From Tyto alba (lineage: Eukaryota > Chordata > Aves > Strigiformes > Tytonidae): a stretch of 64,000 bases of DNA. Under the pieces are notes generated by a model, which worked only from the letters and a program-made list of their open reading frames with translations, had not been told where the DNA came from and did not search any database. Positions 33,546 to 45,600 of this stretch are shown piece by piece (the first letter of the stretch is position 1; each line of letters opens with the position of its first letter). The stretch is from NCBI RefSeq assembly GCF_018691265.1, contig NW_024881313.1:9453501-9517500 (forward strand), in the 5' to 3' direction. Made by a program: the position numbers and the translations under genes.

Positions 33546-36454
33546 CCCCATTGAAAAAGCCTGCTGAAATTTTTGCTTTTGTACATCTTTATTGCAGTTT
33601 TTAGGATGGTAGTCAGAACAGCTTATAGCAGCAGGTTGTATTGTTGCACTGCACTGTTTGCTTTCAGATATTGAAATGTCTGAATCTGGGTGTGTCTAGA
33701 AGAGGAGAAAGAAGAGAAAATAGCTCCAAAAAAATGGAACAAAATGACATGTGGAGGACAGCATGTGCTGCACGTCCTTCATTTTCTTCTGGTCATCACA
33801 ACTTTTCATGAGACTTCAAAAGACTTGTTCTGTCTGCAAGCCAAACATTAGCCAATGCACATGCTACCCTTGGGATTTAATAGACTGCCAAGTCTAAACT
33901 CACATGGTAGATAACAATTTCTGACTGTCTCTGTGTCTTCTCTTCCCATGCAAAGGGAAGAAGGAACAGCACTGTGTGTCTGTACCATCCACACATTCCA
34001 TAAGGAACAAGGGCAAGTCGGGGAGACTTCAGAACCTGACATCTTCACAGAAATTCATGTTTCATTGCATTGGTACTATCTTCTAGTGGGTGACCACAAC
34101 TGCCTCTTTCTGAGGAGAAAGAATACTGCCTAAAACGAAAAGGTTCACACACAGGTTTCTTAGAAAGCCATCAGTTTACCACACACCTGGACTTCCTTGA
34201 AGAATTTGGCTCAAAATCCTGCTTACAACCTACATAAAATCTATCAGTAGATTCCCTCTCAGTGTTACTCTATAAAATTACAGTAATCTGATTTTGTGAA
34301 CAAGACCATTAAGAATACAGGTAGTGACTTATCCATAAAACCTCTTTTAGGTGCTCTGCAACTATTGTCCCTGTATTTTCTTTCAAATTTTTTGTAATCA
34401 GTCATGAATCTTGACCCTTCTGCCAGAAGAAAATGTTTGCAATGTCCTTTGCCAAGAATAAACTAAATATTAAGATGGATTTCCATTTAATTAAATACTT
34501 TTTTGCATACATCTTCCATAAAAGCCCTCATTAGACAGACCATTCAAGCCACTGTCTGAATCTTAAGAATGCAGTATTTTGTGGTACACTTTATCTACTC
34601 AAATACCACAGCCCCTTGCAAATCTGCTGGCTACTGCCCTCCACTTTGAAACTTCTGGCTCTGGCAAAATCTAAATCCTCTTTCCCGTGGTGTTGCAATG
34701 ACCAACCTCTTTTCTTTCCAGTAGTTAGATTACTTGTTGCACAACTCTGTTCCAACACACACACAAAAAAAACCAAAAAAAAAAAACAAAAAACCAAAAC
34801 CCAACAAACGAAAAGGGTGCATTACTTAATCAATTTTCTGAAGTGTTCAGTACTGAAGAAAACGATGTATGTTGAAACACAAGTGTACTGGCACAGGTGA
34901 GTGTCAGGAGAAATTTTTAAAGTAAAATGAGTTGCAATGAATTATTCAGAAAAACATAACAGGATATTTTTCATTAAGTAGTTGGTTTGCATCCATCTAG
35001 ATTAGTATGTTGGAAAACGGTTAACCTTTGATGGTTACTCAGTGGTATATGTTAAACAGGATGAGTGTCTATATAATTGCTGGATGACAGGTAGTCACAT
35101 TGCTGCAATTGGGAAAAATCTGTAACCTTGATCTTTCTGAAAACTGAGCAGGATCAAAGGACTGACCCTTTCCAATCTGACATTTTCATACTGGAACTGG
35201 ACAAGCCAGTAAAGGACAGGACTACTGTTTTTAGGGACCATCATCTTGCAGGTTTTGCTCATTATAAAGCAACTAACTGTTCAGAAAGAGAAAAAAAAAA
35301 GAATCACAAACCTTTCCATGACACAGGCAGCATTTTAAGGCACTTCCTTTACAAACTGTCAAAAAGGTTAGAATGTAACTCTAAAAATTCAAAAGAAGAG
35401 GAAAAAAAAATGAACTTGTTCCACATCACAGTTTTGTCTAATGTGTGCCATACAAATCCACCACAAAGGCAAAGTCCAGTTTTTGTGTTGGATAGTATCT
35501 TCTCTTACCTGCTGCAATTTCAGTCCCTGATGGTTTAGCTAGGACCAGTCCTCATTTGTTAAGTAAAAACTTAACACGGATAGAATCCCTCCTATATGAA
35601 CTCTGGAAAATCAAGTTCATCTATGTTTTTCAGACATGGGACTAATGAATAACATTCCTGGCATTCTATGGGTAAGGACCATTATTAACATGACAAGAGA
35701 CACAAAAGCAGTACTTCCAGTGTAGTAATAAATAGTAAAGCTTGTACTCCTATTCATAACAAACCTGCAGATTTTCATTGGTATTATTTGACTCTCTTCA
35801 TCACTTTAATTTTGGCGAATTGTTTCACATTCCTTCACAAACATTTCAAGGAGATAACACAGAACATGGTAAAGCAATAAAACATGTCATGATAATATGC
35901 ACACACCAAAATTAAAACAAAGATTCAGAGCAGTGAAAATCCCAACTCTATTCCAAATCTAACTTCAGCTCTTAAGTATTCTCTAATGTTCCACTACATT
36001 ATTCTGTATCACTGGCATCTGCAGCTTAATACCACATTTAACCAATTCATAGAATGTATCTGCTTTGAAGCATTTTGGGAAAAGGAAACTACCATTAGTC
36101 TTTCCTCAGAGGTAACTGTTTCTCCCATCACAGTTAGATATCTGTCTAAAAGAATAAATTAAACATTTATTTTTTTACTGAGATGATAGAGCAAATAAGC
36201 CCACCCAAACTTGGCATTACTTAAGATCTGACCAACGTATCTAGAATTTAGGAAGAGCCTCCCGGAGCCAAGTGTTTAAGACTAGTCAACCATTCCTAAT
36301 GAAAAATTACATGAGGCTTCCACCTTGTCACCTACTTGCCAAAGCACTCCCTAAAGCAGTAGAAGACTTTCCTCAAGTCTTTAACCTTTCTGAATTTCAC
36401 AAAAACTCCTGCAGTCAGGGACTCTCATGAATTACTGGATTAGATACCATGGGG

Positions 36455-36520
36455 TAATTCTCTTATCTTTAAATTCTTTTACTTTGTTAATTCTCTTATC
36501 TTTAAATTCTTTTACTTTGT
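36455..36520 (+). repeat. Exact two-copy tandem duplication, 33 bp unit
   Basis: The unit starting TAATTCTCTTATCTTTAAAT occupies 36455-36487 and recurs without any mismatch at 36488-36520. The absence of differences points to a recent slippage event. Confidence 0.95.
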
Positions 36521-39500
36521 GTACACAAAATACTTATTAGCTCTTGGACTAACCTTCCATACACTAGAGAAACAGCCTAAAGGATTATTGAGTAGAAAAC
36601 AGATAAACACTTCAGGTTGAATATAACTTTTTAAAGTTTCACCCTAAAATGTATGTCAGACATCAAATTAAATGTTAAATTTTTTCTCTAGCACTTGCAA
36701 AGAACATAAACAAGATGCTTCCTCTGTGTATAAAGTATTCACAGACTCTTGAAGCAATTTATCTACCAGAACTACGTAAAACAATGCCAAAGGTGTGCAA
36801 TAAACCACACATGATACAACAGGTGAAACTCAACATACGTTTTTCAACACTTACCTACAATGATGTGCAAGTTCAGAGACCACATTTCCTTTACAATTGT
36901 AGCATTCATATTCTCTATTTACGCTTCAACTACTAAGCTAAAAATTGTGGAACACTTCTATCTCAGCGACCTAAATTTACAGCTCATTACACCATTTTGT
37001 CAAAAATCAAAACCATGTATCAGAAATATTTTGCAGAACTGTATATGAAGGCAATAGCACAGAGGGTCTGATCTATAGGTGATTCTATACATGCTGTATA
37101 TTAGGCATGTAAGCACTCTTTGATATTTGATAGTCAACTATTTACATAAAGTTATGCATGTGCATAACTCCCTTGCTGAATACACGCTGTTTTGATCTCA
37201 GTTCCACATAGCAATGGGAGCAAATCAATAGCACAACACTTTATGTAAATATTCCACACATCTATAGCATCTTTCATCAAAGAATCTCAAAGCAAGAAAT
37301 AACTCTTTGCAATCATATGTGTAAAAATACAAACATAAAAATATGTTAATATGAAATGAGGTAAGATTTCCCCAAAGGTGGGAAATTATGATGTGAAAGG
37401 AGAAGAGTTTTGCCTTTTTCAGCATTCCACTATCTATTATACAGCCTCAAGCTATATGTTCCCTATGACATGATACTGACTTGGGAACCGCTGTCACCAC
37501 AGCGCAAATACTCCAAGGCAGCTGCTGTGCAACAACGATTAAAACAGCGAAGATGTAAGTCAGCCCAAAAGGACAACGTGGAGGGTTGATTAGGTCTCAG
37601 TTGCAGGCGACAAGTAAACGATTGTGAAGTAAGCTCTTCACACAAAGAAAACTGTCACACGAATATTTTTTGTAGCGATCGATATAATATAACTGAAACA
37701 AAATATCTGGAAACAAAATGCCTACCCAGACTATAGTTTCTCATTTTTTTTTTTTTTTTCATATATAGATGTAGAAATGATGATGAACCCTCAGACTTTG
37801 AGGTCTCATGTAAACTGCTACAAATAGCAACAGACATGCAAATTAAACCTGAAATAATGTCTTTTGGGGATGTTCTAATCTCTTCACATGTGCAGAGGAC
37901 CTGTGTTTGTCTCTGTAACCAGTGACTTCAACAATTAGACAGCTATTGGTGACTTAAAGAAAGCCAAGACTGCTATCTTCCTTGAACAGAAAATCTCTCT
38001 AAAGAGAACTGACATTCCACTTGCTTACTTACAGATCTGGATGTTGATTTTATGGCTTGCCACCACTGAAGTAATAACTTATATATCTGGATAAAATTAG
38101 TGCAATACAATCCTGCAAACACAAGGTTCTCGCTAAAAGCCTGCATCACGGCTCAGAATGCTGAAGATACCATGACAGCTACAAGAATGGTTCTCAGACT
38201 TTAAATATTTTTAGCTTTATGTTGTCTTTTACAGATCTTGCACCTCCATAGTAGGAAGTATTGTAATTTTTTGTAACTTTGCTTTTACAAGTCACTTTCG
38301 TTTAGAAAATGTTCCTTGATTGCATGCATTTCCCTTTAAAACACACAATAATGAACTTTGTTGCTGGTCAAGAAAAGGTAATTTCGTATTATTTTGCCTG
38401 CAATAAAAACAAAATGCTTCAAGAGCTTAGAAATAACTTTGAAAAAGTGACAGACAATTTTTCAGCTAATTTATATCACATCTTCAGAAGATCCAATTGC
38501 AATTTTAAATTAAGAAATTTTACTCCTTTGCGTATTTTTCACAAAAAACTTTCATTATGATTGTATCACTGCAAAAACTTAATATTCTCTGGGAACACTA
38601 TTATGACTTCCAGTCATAGATACAGATGATTTTTTTTTTTCCCAGTAGTTAAATTTTCAGGTGAATTTCACTTCTGTAATTTGATTCCAATTTGCACATA
38701 TCTTCTCTCTTCAATAACAAAGAAAAAAACCCCACTTTTCTTTTCAAACATGATTGGCATATTTACTACATAATTGCAAACTACTGCTGTGGTTTCAGAT
38801 GTTATACCCCTGCACAGAAATGATGGATTAGCCTGCTCTTTACTTGCTTTGAAGCAAAAATGTTGCCTCTGTCCCTCTTTATCCAATTAAAAACGTGTAA
38901 AATTGTTCTCCAGCTATGTGTGAATTTACTTTTTACCCCACTTCAAATGTTTATATATGAATATTCACATATATGCACAGTAACCAAATTATTTAATTCA
39001 ATAAGAAATGCAAAATGGAATGGAACTGAAGCAAATTATGTATCCACAAAATGCCACTGTGTTTCACTTCATGTTACTATCAAATGAATATTAAAAGGAT
39101 GTAAAGCTGAAAATCCTAATTTTCTTAACTCATGCTAAGACACAGCATAAATCACCAATGATGTTAAATATGCTCTTCCTTCCACAACATTTTCTAAGAA
39201 AACAGAAAATAAAAGGAGAAACAGTAGTAACAAGCTCAATCTAATCAAGACCCCAAGAATCTATACTGAAGGTCTTCCTGAAGAACTAACAGGTGCTGTC
39301 AACACAAGACAAACTTCAAAGTGCTGTTTGGCTGGATCATCAAGTCTCCCCATAAATATACAACGAATTTGATGTCACTGAAGCCTGCATCCATCAAAGT
39401 TATTATCGAATACAATTTCTTATGGACAGATCAAGCCTCACCCACCTAGTATATTAAGGAAAATGGGCTTCATAACAAGAGTGGAATCAACTTTGGCATG

Positions 39501-39919
39501 TGATCCTCTTTCCTCAATCACTCTTGCCTTTTTATCTTTTACAGAAGAAATTAATATGCACAAAAAAAATGAAGTGGGAAACACTGGCTGGACAAGAGAG
39601 AAGGTACTAGGCACAACAGACTGCTGGAGTAGGGGAGGAAGTGCAAAACCATAATGTCAAGAAGGAAGGGAAAAAGATCTGAAGATTGTGTTTGTTTTTG
39701 GGAATGTCCTACTTACCTATGTCCTCACAACCATTGTACAGTGGGAGGAGCTGTGGGAACTAAAAAGATCTTATTTCACTCCTTATAATATTGAAAACAA
39801 GAAAAAAGTCTGGAAAATCAGCTACAGTTGACTAGATTAGTCAGCTACTGGATTGACTAGATTCTTTATGAATGGAAGTATGAAGACCTGAGTCAGGAAT
39901 TCTGAATGTTTATTACACT

Positions 39920-39939
39920 AAAAAAAAAAAAAAAAAAAA
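39920..39939 (+). repeat. Poly-A tract (20 A)
   Basis: Uninterrupted homopolymer in intergenic DNA. Confidence 0.9.
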
Positions 39940-40304
39940 TGGAAAAAGTGGGAAAGTTGCAGAAAAACCTGTCAGTAATGTGTTTGTATAGAACTGCTTC
40001 AAGAAAAAGTCAGAGCAATGTAACCTGTGTGATCCAAGATGACTGTGGATGCTGGAGGTGCCTACCTTAAGAAGAAAAATTCATTTTGGGCATCTAATGA
40101 CAAAGAAGTGATGCTAAGTGGACTGCAGTCTGCACAGAGGAGAAGAGTCATGGCAAACTTTTAAGTCCTGAAAAGGAATAACAGACAAAAATATATGTCA
40201 TCAGTCAGGAATTAGGTGTAGAGAAATACTTTCCAAGAAAAGAAAATATAAGACTCACTGGAAAGAAATAGGTAAACACATTTTCTGAGCTAATATATTT
40301 TCTT

Positions 40305-40330
40305 AAAAAAAAAAAAAAAAAAAAAAAAAA
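40305..40330 (+). repeat. Poly-A tract (26 A)
   Basis: Uninterrupted homopolymer in intergenic DNA. Confidence 0.9.
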
Positions 40331-41329
40331 TCCTGCACAATAAACAGTTCTGAAGACAATGAGACCAACACTTGTCGGGAAGAAGGCAGTTCAACTTCTA
40401 GCTAATGCTTTCACCAGTGAAAAGGGTCTCCATTCCAGAAGTTTTTCAGCAATCTGTATAACTCACATTCTTTCCTCTTTTTTACATGGCCGTTTCCTTC
40501 AATGCCCATGATAATACATTTATTCCTTGCAAAAGCTTTTGAAGACATCATTATCTAGAAGGCATATCTGTATGTTTTAATTTAAAATGTTTTCTTTTGT
40601 TTGTCATCAGTCCCTCTCAAGTTTCACTGTATGGTACCAGCTGATGTGATTTCTGTTCATTGCCTTAACTGTCAAGGCATCTCTGCATTTAAAGTGCCTA
40701 TGTTCTCCATTGTACTGTCCAATTTCCCAGCACTTCCCTGTTATTGCAGGTATCAAGGACATCTGCAAACTCTGCCTTTGCTGGCAGGGATCACTTCACT
40801 TCTATTGCATGACAACTATTTATGATGACTCTGCAATGCCAGTGATCACTTTACCCCAGTTCACAGCTGGCACTGGCAAAGCAGCCCAACTGGGACATAA
40901 GCTTTCTTCCGTGCTGCTTTTTCGCTCAGACTTACTCCTCAGAAAAGTCTCAATATGTGTTCCTCTTAACACAACTAAGAGAAGCCTGAAAAGCTGTAAA
41001 TAAGATAGCTTTTCAAAGACATACAGAATACATTAAAAAATCCTGCAGACTCTAAAGCCTCTGGTCATTTTAGGACAGCCTGCATGTAACACACTGATTT
41101 TTTTTCCTAAAAATAATGTCAGAGGACAGTGTTAGGGCTCTAAGTGCACCCACCTTCCAGAAGTTGGAAGTTAGTTGGCTGAGTTAGGGAGTTTAGCTTG
41201 CCAAGTCCAAAGGCAGCTCTTCCACTAATAAGAGCTGTTACTAAGAAAAGTAGAAACAAGGGCCTGACCCTCTTTTCCTCATTTTCGCATGGGATCTACT
41301 TTTAAGCAGTCTTTATTGTTGGTCGCCTA

Positions 41330-41600
41330 TATTTGCACCTGGTCTGGTGCCGCCCTGACCTTGACCCACACCCCCTGGCTCACCTTCCTGACTTGTCCTG
41401 GGACCCGCCGCTTCACTGGGTCCTTGCTGGGTGATCACTGGACTACGCCTGACCCCGAGGGCCTGATCCTGACCCTGGCTCACACTTGGCATCCTGGCTC
41501 CTTGCTGGTGAGGTTGCTGTTCTCACTTGCCCCGATACCACGCTCGGCTCCAGGCTCTCCTTCCCCTTTGGAGTGGCTGGCCCTCACTGCTCCCTGGTAA
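41330..41600. repeat. C-rich segment with recurring CCTGACC / CTGGCTCAC motifs
   Basis: The words CCTGACC, CCCCTGGCTCAC, CCCTGGCTCAC and CCTTGCTGG recur several times within 270 bp of otherwise AT-rich DNA. It may be a fragment of a repeat or a decayed tandem array. A 103-codon frame crosses it (41289-41600) but resembles nothing I know. Confidence 0.35.
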
Positions 41601-42260
41601 GCAGCAACATGCTCACAACAGTTTTTTCAGATTTGCTAGGCTATCTTCAGAGCAAGATGTCCAAAACTTTCGGTGAGGACAGAGGGCAGCAGTAATATTT
41701 AAATACACTCCAGTTACAGCCTAAGACGTCCAGTGAAGCCAAACATATCATCCAAGGACCTATTACAAATGTGTAACATGATGTCATGCTTAGCAAGCCT
41801 CCTCTGCCACCTAATGGGTATCAGCCCTGAGAATTTGCCGATCAACCCGCCTCAGCTACCGCCTACACTGACACCGTAAAAAGAGCTGGCACATCCCAGC
41901 TTCTTCCAGCGGATTGACTGCTGCTATTTCAGCCTCTCCCTCCTCGTATTAAGGGCAACATATGCCAGATTTCTGGCAGGCGACCTCAGCCAACCGGTGG
42001 AGGAGCAATCCCCTCACGGCCGCGGCTCGGCCCGCCTTCCCTTCGTGGCTTTATTTCCTCGCTGAGACAGGCCATCCCGCCCCGACGCGCCGCCCGTGGG
42101 GGGGACACGCAGAGGCGGCGGCTGCCCGCCCCTCCCGGCGTGAGGGACCCAGGGCTTGCCCACAGCCCGCGGCCGCCCACCAGCGCCCACGGCCCCCTCA
42201 GCGCCCCGCCCCGCGCCACCCACCCCGGCCCGCCGCAGGTGGGAGCAGCCGCGCCCGGCC

Positions 42261-42270
42261 GCGCATGCGC
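42261..42270. promoter_or_regulatory. Likely NRF1 binding site
   Basis: GCGCATGCGC is a perfect palindromic core of the NRF1 consensus. It lies 355 bp upstream of the CRPPA start codon inside the CpG island. NRF1 sites near CpG-island transcription starts are typical. Occupancy is not shown. Confidence 0.6.
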
Positions 42271-42565
42271 CGCGGGGATGCACCGGCGCGCCGGGCGCTT
42301 AAATGGCCGCTGGCGGCGGAACCCCCGCCTGCTCTGCTGTGGGGGTTGCCTGGGATCTCGCTACCGGGGCGCCCCGGGCGGCCGCCCCCGCTGGGGTCTA
42401 GACGCAGGCGGTGGAGCTGCCGGGCGGCGCCCGGGGCCTCGCGTAGGGCGGTATGAGCGAGGAGTAGGGCCCGCACCCCGCTGGGGGCAGGCGAGCGGGC
42501 GGGCGCTGGATTCCTCGGATTGCGGACGTCGCGGGCAAATAAAACACGCGGGCGGGCGGTTGCTC

Positions 42566-42592
42566 TGTGTGTGTGTGTGTGTGTGCGCGCAC
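42566..42592 (+). repeat. (TG)10 plus CGCGCAC alternating purine-pyrimidine tract in the CRPPA leader
   Basis: Twenty-seven bases alternate pyrimidine and purine without a break: ten TG units, then CGCGCAC. The tract ends 32 bp before the CRPPA start codon, so it is probably in the 5' UTR or at the transcription start. Such tracts are prone to length variation and Z-DNA formation. Confidence 0.9.
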
Positions 42593-42624
42593 TGAGGGCG
42601 GAGCAGCCGCGGCGCCCCGCGCAG

Positions 42625-45600
42625 ATGGAGCCCAGCAGCGGCAGCCGCGGCGCCGGGCCCGCCGTTACGCCGGTGGCGGCCGTGCTGCCGGCGGGCGGGA
42701 GCGGGGAGCGCCTGGGTGGCGCCACCCCCAAGCAGTTCTGCGCCGTGCAAGGGAGGCCGCTCGTCAGCTACGCGGTGCGGGCGATGGAGAGGTAACGAGG
42801 CAGGCGCCGCTCGGCTCCCCGTCCGCGCCCTGCGGGCCTTCCCGGCCGCCCGTTCTCGCTGGCCCTCGCCGCGCCCACGGTCCCTGGAAAGCCCCTGGCA
42901 GCCGCCCGCCGACCTCGCCTCGGGCCCGGGGCACCCCCGGCGCGGCCGCCCCTCAGAGGGATTGGGTTCGCGTTTCGGTGGGAGCCTCCTTCCCCTCCCC
43001 GCCCGGTCCGAGCAGGCAGGCGGTGGCTGGGGAGCCGGGGGCCTGGTGCGGGCCGGGCAGGCCCGGCCGGGGATCGGCTCCGGGCAGGAGCTGGGCGCTC
43101 TGCCCCGGCACCGCCGGCCCGGGCGGCCGTTCCCCCTCCCGGGGCGGCCGCTGCCTCGAAACTCTGTTGCTTCCCCTTGCTGCTGGAGATCTGTTCGAGG
43201 CAGGCCCTCAGCCTCGAAGGTCGAGGTGTTCCTGTCGCCGCGGTGGCTGGTCTGGTGAGCTACAAGCCTGCCGTAGCCCTTGGAGACAGTCATCATGCCA
43301 TCCAGAGGCCTCGAGAAAAGATCTGTTCTGCCATAGCCATTGGAGATGGTCTTAATGGTGACCAGAGGCCTCGAAAAGATCCAGTCTTCGTAATGGGATG
43401 AACTCGGTGGTCTACAGCTCAGCATCATGCTTCACCTTTATGGTGGAGCACCTTGCCTCAGCAAGAAGCTTAAAAGCCCCCTTGGCTTTGTTTAAAATAC
43501 GGTTACTGGGCTGAAAGCTGATAGCTCACATAGCATGAGGCTGGATGTGTAACTTATTTATGTTGGAGCAAGGAATTTAAATAATGGGATATTTTAGCAG
43601 TCAGATTTCTCTGCTTCACAATACTGTTGTGTTCTAGGCATGCAACTGACAGTTAATATATTATTGTCAAATCTCAACATAATGTAGGTCTTGTTTCTAG
43701 TGTCACTTGAAACACTGCAGGTAGGAATGGGGTGTCAGATATATTCTGGATGTTTCGCAGTAACTTGTAGAAAAACAAACCTTTAAATTTCAGAGAGAAT
43801 AAATGGGCAAGGAGTGGAGGGTGGTGAAAAGAAATGGAGTTGCCAACATCTCCCAGAGTTCTTAACTGATGGAAACTTGTACAACATCAAAATCGGGACT
43901 CTTTTTCCATTCCCACCCAGAGAGGCTTCCCCCTGGTCACTTGTTACTTTATGAAAGAAATATTGCTTGTTTTCTTTATTTAGTTTTCAACAGCAGCCAG
44001 TCACAAAGCTAAACACATCAGTAAGCAAAGTCTTCAATCCAAAGCTGGTCACAGCTGTAATTTCTGCCAAGATGTCATGGGAATCTACAGAAAAGAATAA
44101 TATCCTTACTCATTTGTATTGGAGACCTGGAAAAGAGAACAGAGTGAGGCTTGGGAAGGAAATGATATTCATATGAAAATAAAACATGATTAAAAAAAAA
44201 AAATCTTTCATTTTTGCTGCCAGTAAGCTCTGGGAAAATAACAGTTCTTTGAGTAACAGTGCTATATCTATGTCTTAAAGCTGCAAAAAATTAGAAGGTT
44301 GCATTCTAATTGTACAGTCTGACCAGGCGTGTGACCCCAAGTTGATTGTGAGAGTAACAGCCTGGTACTTTTCTTTAGGTTCCAGTGCTCTCACAGATAG
44401 AGCTTTCTGCCATCACTGTACTGAATTGGAGTGTTGGCTGGTATGTTGGTGTAGGAGGAGTTGGGAACAGAAGTACTCTAAACCTCAGAATGGCTTTCGT
44501 TTTAATCTCAACACTTCTGACTCTGAAACAGCAAAGGAAGTACGTTGTTCCTTGCGTGAATGTACGTGCAAAAATGTAATATTGAGGAACTACAGTTTGT
44601 CATGTAATCTATCACCTAGAAGTGGCAGCTTCTCCGTGTTTGGCTTGATGCTATCTTCTGATGTCTATTTTTTACCTGCTGTAATTGAATGAATCATTGA
44701 CTCTTGAATATTGAACTGGTTATCACAGCTGTAATTGAGCTTTTTCTTAGTCTGGAAAAAATGTAGCAACATATAAACAAATACATGAGCAAATCAAGAA
44801 TTTGCAGCAGCTTTATATATGCTTTTTAAAAACCAGTAGAAGCTTTTTATGCTGTTTAGCTGAAAGTAGTGAGAATCTTAAATATTGATGTGGAAAAACT
44901 GTCAGACAAGAGCAGACATGAATGAATAAGCAGTGCATCCTGTTGCATAGGATGACAGCATGTAGAATGTTGGCCTGCCAATAATAATCAAAGATGATGC
45001 CCTTAGGAGGAAGAGGTGGGAAAAAATAGGGTGAGGAGAAATTACTGTTTTTTATTGCCAGTACAGTGATAGGAAGGTCAGGTACTACCTTGGGGGTAAA
45101 ATTAAAGTGTGTTAGAGAACTTAAATGTCTGTTTTTCCCATTGGATTTGTTTCTGCTTTTGTTGAGCTATGCAAGGTTTTTGCATCAAGTTCAACAGAAC
45201 TAAAATGACACTCTTCCTTTTTGCTTCTGTAAAAGCTAGTGGGGTTTTTCCTTCATTTTAATTTTTTTGGTGTATCTGTTTAGAATAGAACCTTTTCAGT
45301 TCAGTTTGAGACATGGAGGAATCTCAGCTCTGCATGCACATGCGCACACATTTTAATAAGGTTTTACAGAGGAAAACAGACTAAGGTAAATGTTGATTTT
45401 AGAATCATTGTGGGACAAATAAGCTGCTGCTATTCTTGCTGTGCTCATATTTCACCAGTTGTTGAAAGTACATTGAGAAGTTAGGAAAGAGGAAAGCAGA
45501 ATTACTGTGTTTACTGGCAGAATAAAAATTTTTCATAAAGGTTTCAGACAACTTTATTTACTTTGTTTACTGTAATGTAGTCTCTTAAAACAGGTGGCCT

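Larger units (their letters stand above)
31061..41979. other. Intergenic region between SOSTDC1 and CRPPA, no gene seen
   Basis: AT-rich DNA without a recognised exon or RNA gene. It contains homopolymer runs, one exact 33-bp tandem duplication and a C-rich segment near 41.3-41.6 kb, all listed separately. The longest non-repeat open frame, 35128-35538 on the + strand (136 codons), has no features of a known family and no sign of a promoter. Confidence 0.55.
41980..43260. promoter_or_regulatory. CRPPA: CpG-island promoter of CRPPA
   Basis: About 1.3 kb of GC-rich, CG-dense sequence centred on CRPPA exon 1, without a convincing TATA box at the expected place, as usual for a housekeeping-type glycosylation gene. 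It includes an NRF1-type palindrome (42261-42270), a TG/CG repeat and several GGGCGG-like boxes. A divergent noncoding transcript is known from this promoter in human (from memory), so one may start here too. Its position cannot be seen. Confidence 0.8.

Noticed and set aside
39920..40330. Poly-A tracts as tails of processed pseudogenes
   Set aside because: No coding or transposon body lies upstream of either run, and no clear target duplications were seen.
41289..41600. 103-codon frame as an upstream exon of CRPPA
   Set aside because: No splice signals join it to the CRPPA frame, and the composition reflects repeated C-rich words.
42567..43355. A 262-codon plus-strand frame over CRPPA exon 1
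   Set aside because: It is out of frame with the real CRPPA coding sequence and low-complexity, and so is a composition artefact.
42361..43428. A 355-codon minus-strand frame over the CRPPA CpG island
   Set aside because: GC-rich DNA has few stops on any strand. The translation is low-complexity Pro/Arg/Gly and overlaps CRPPA exon 1. Only its first 60 codons (the tandem repeat) merited a note.
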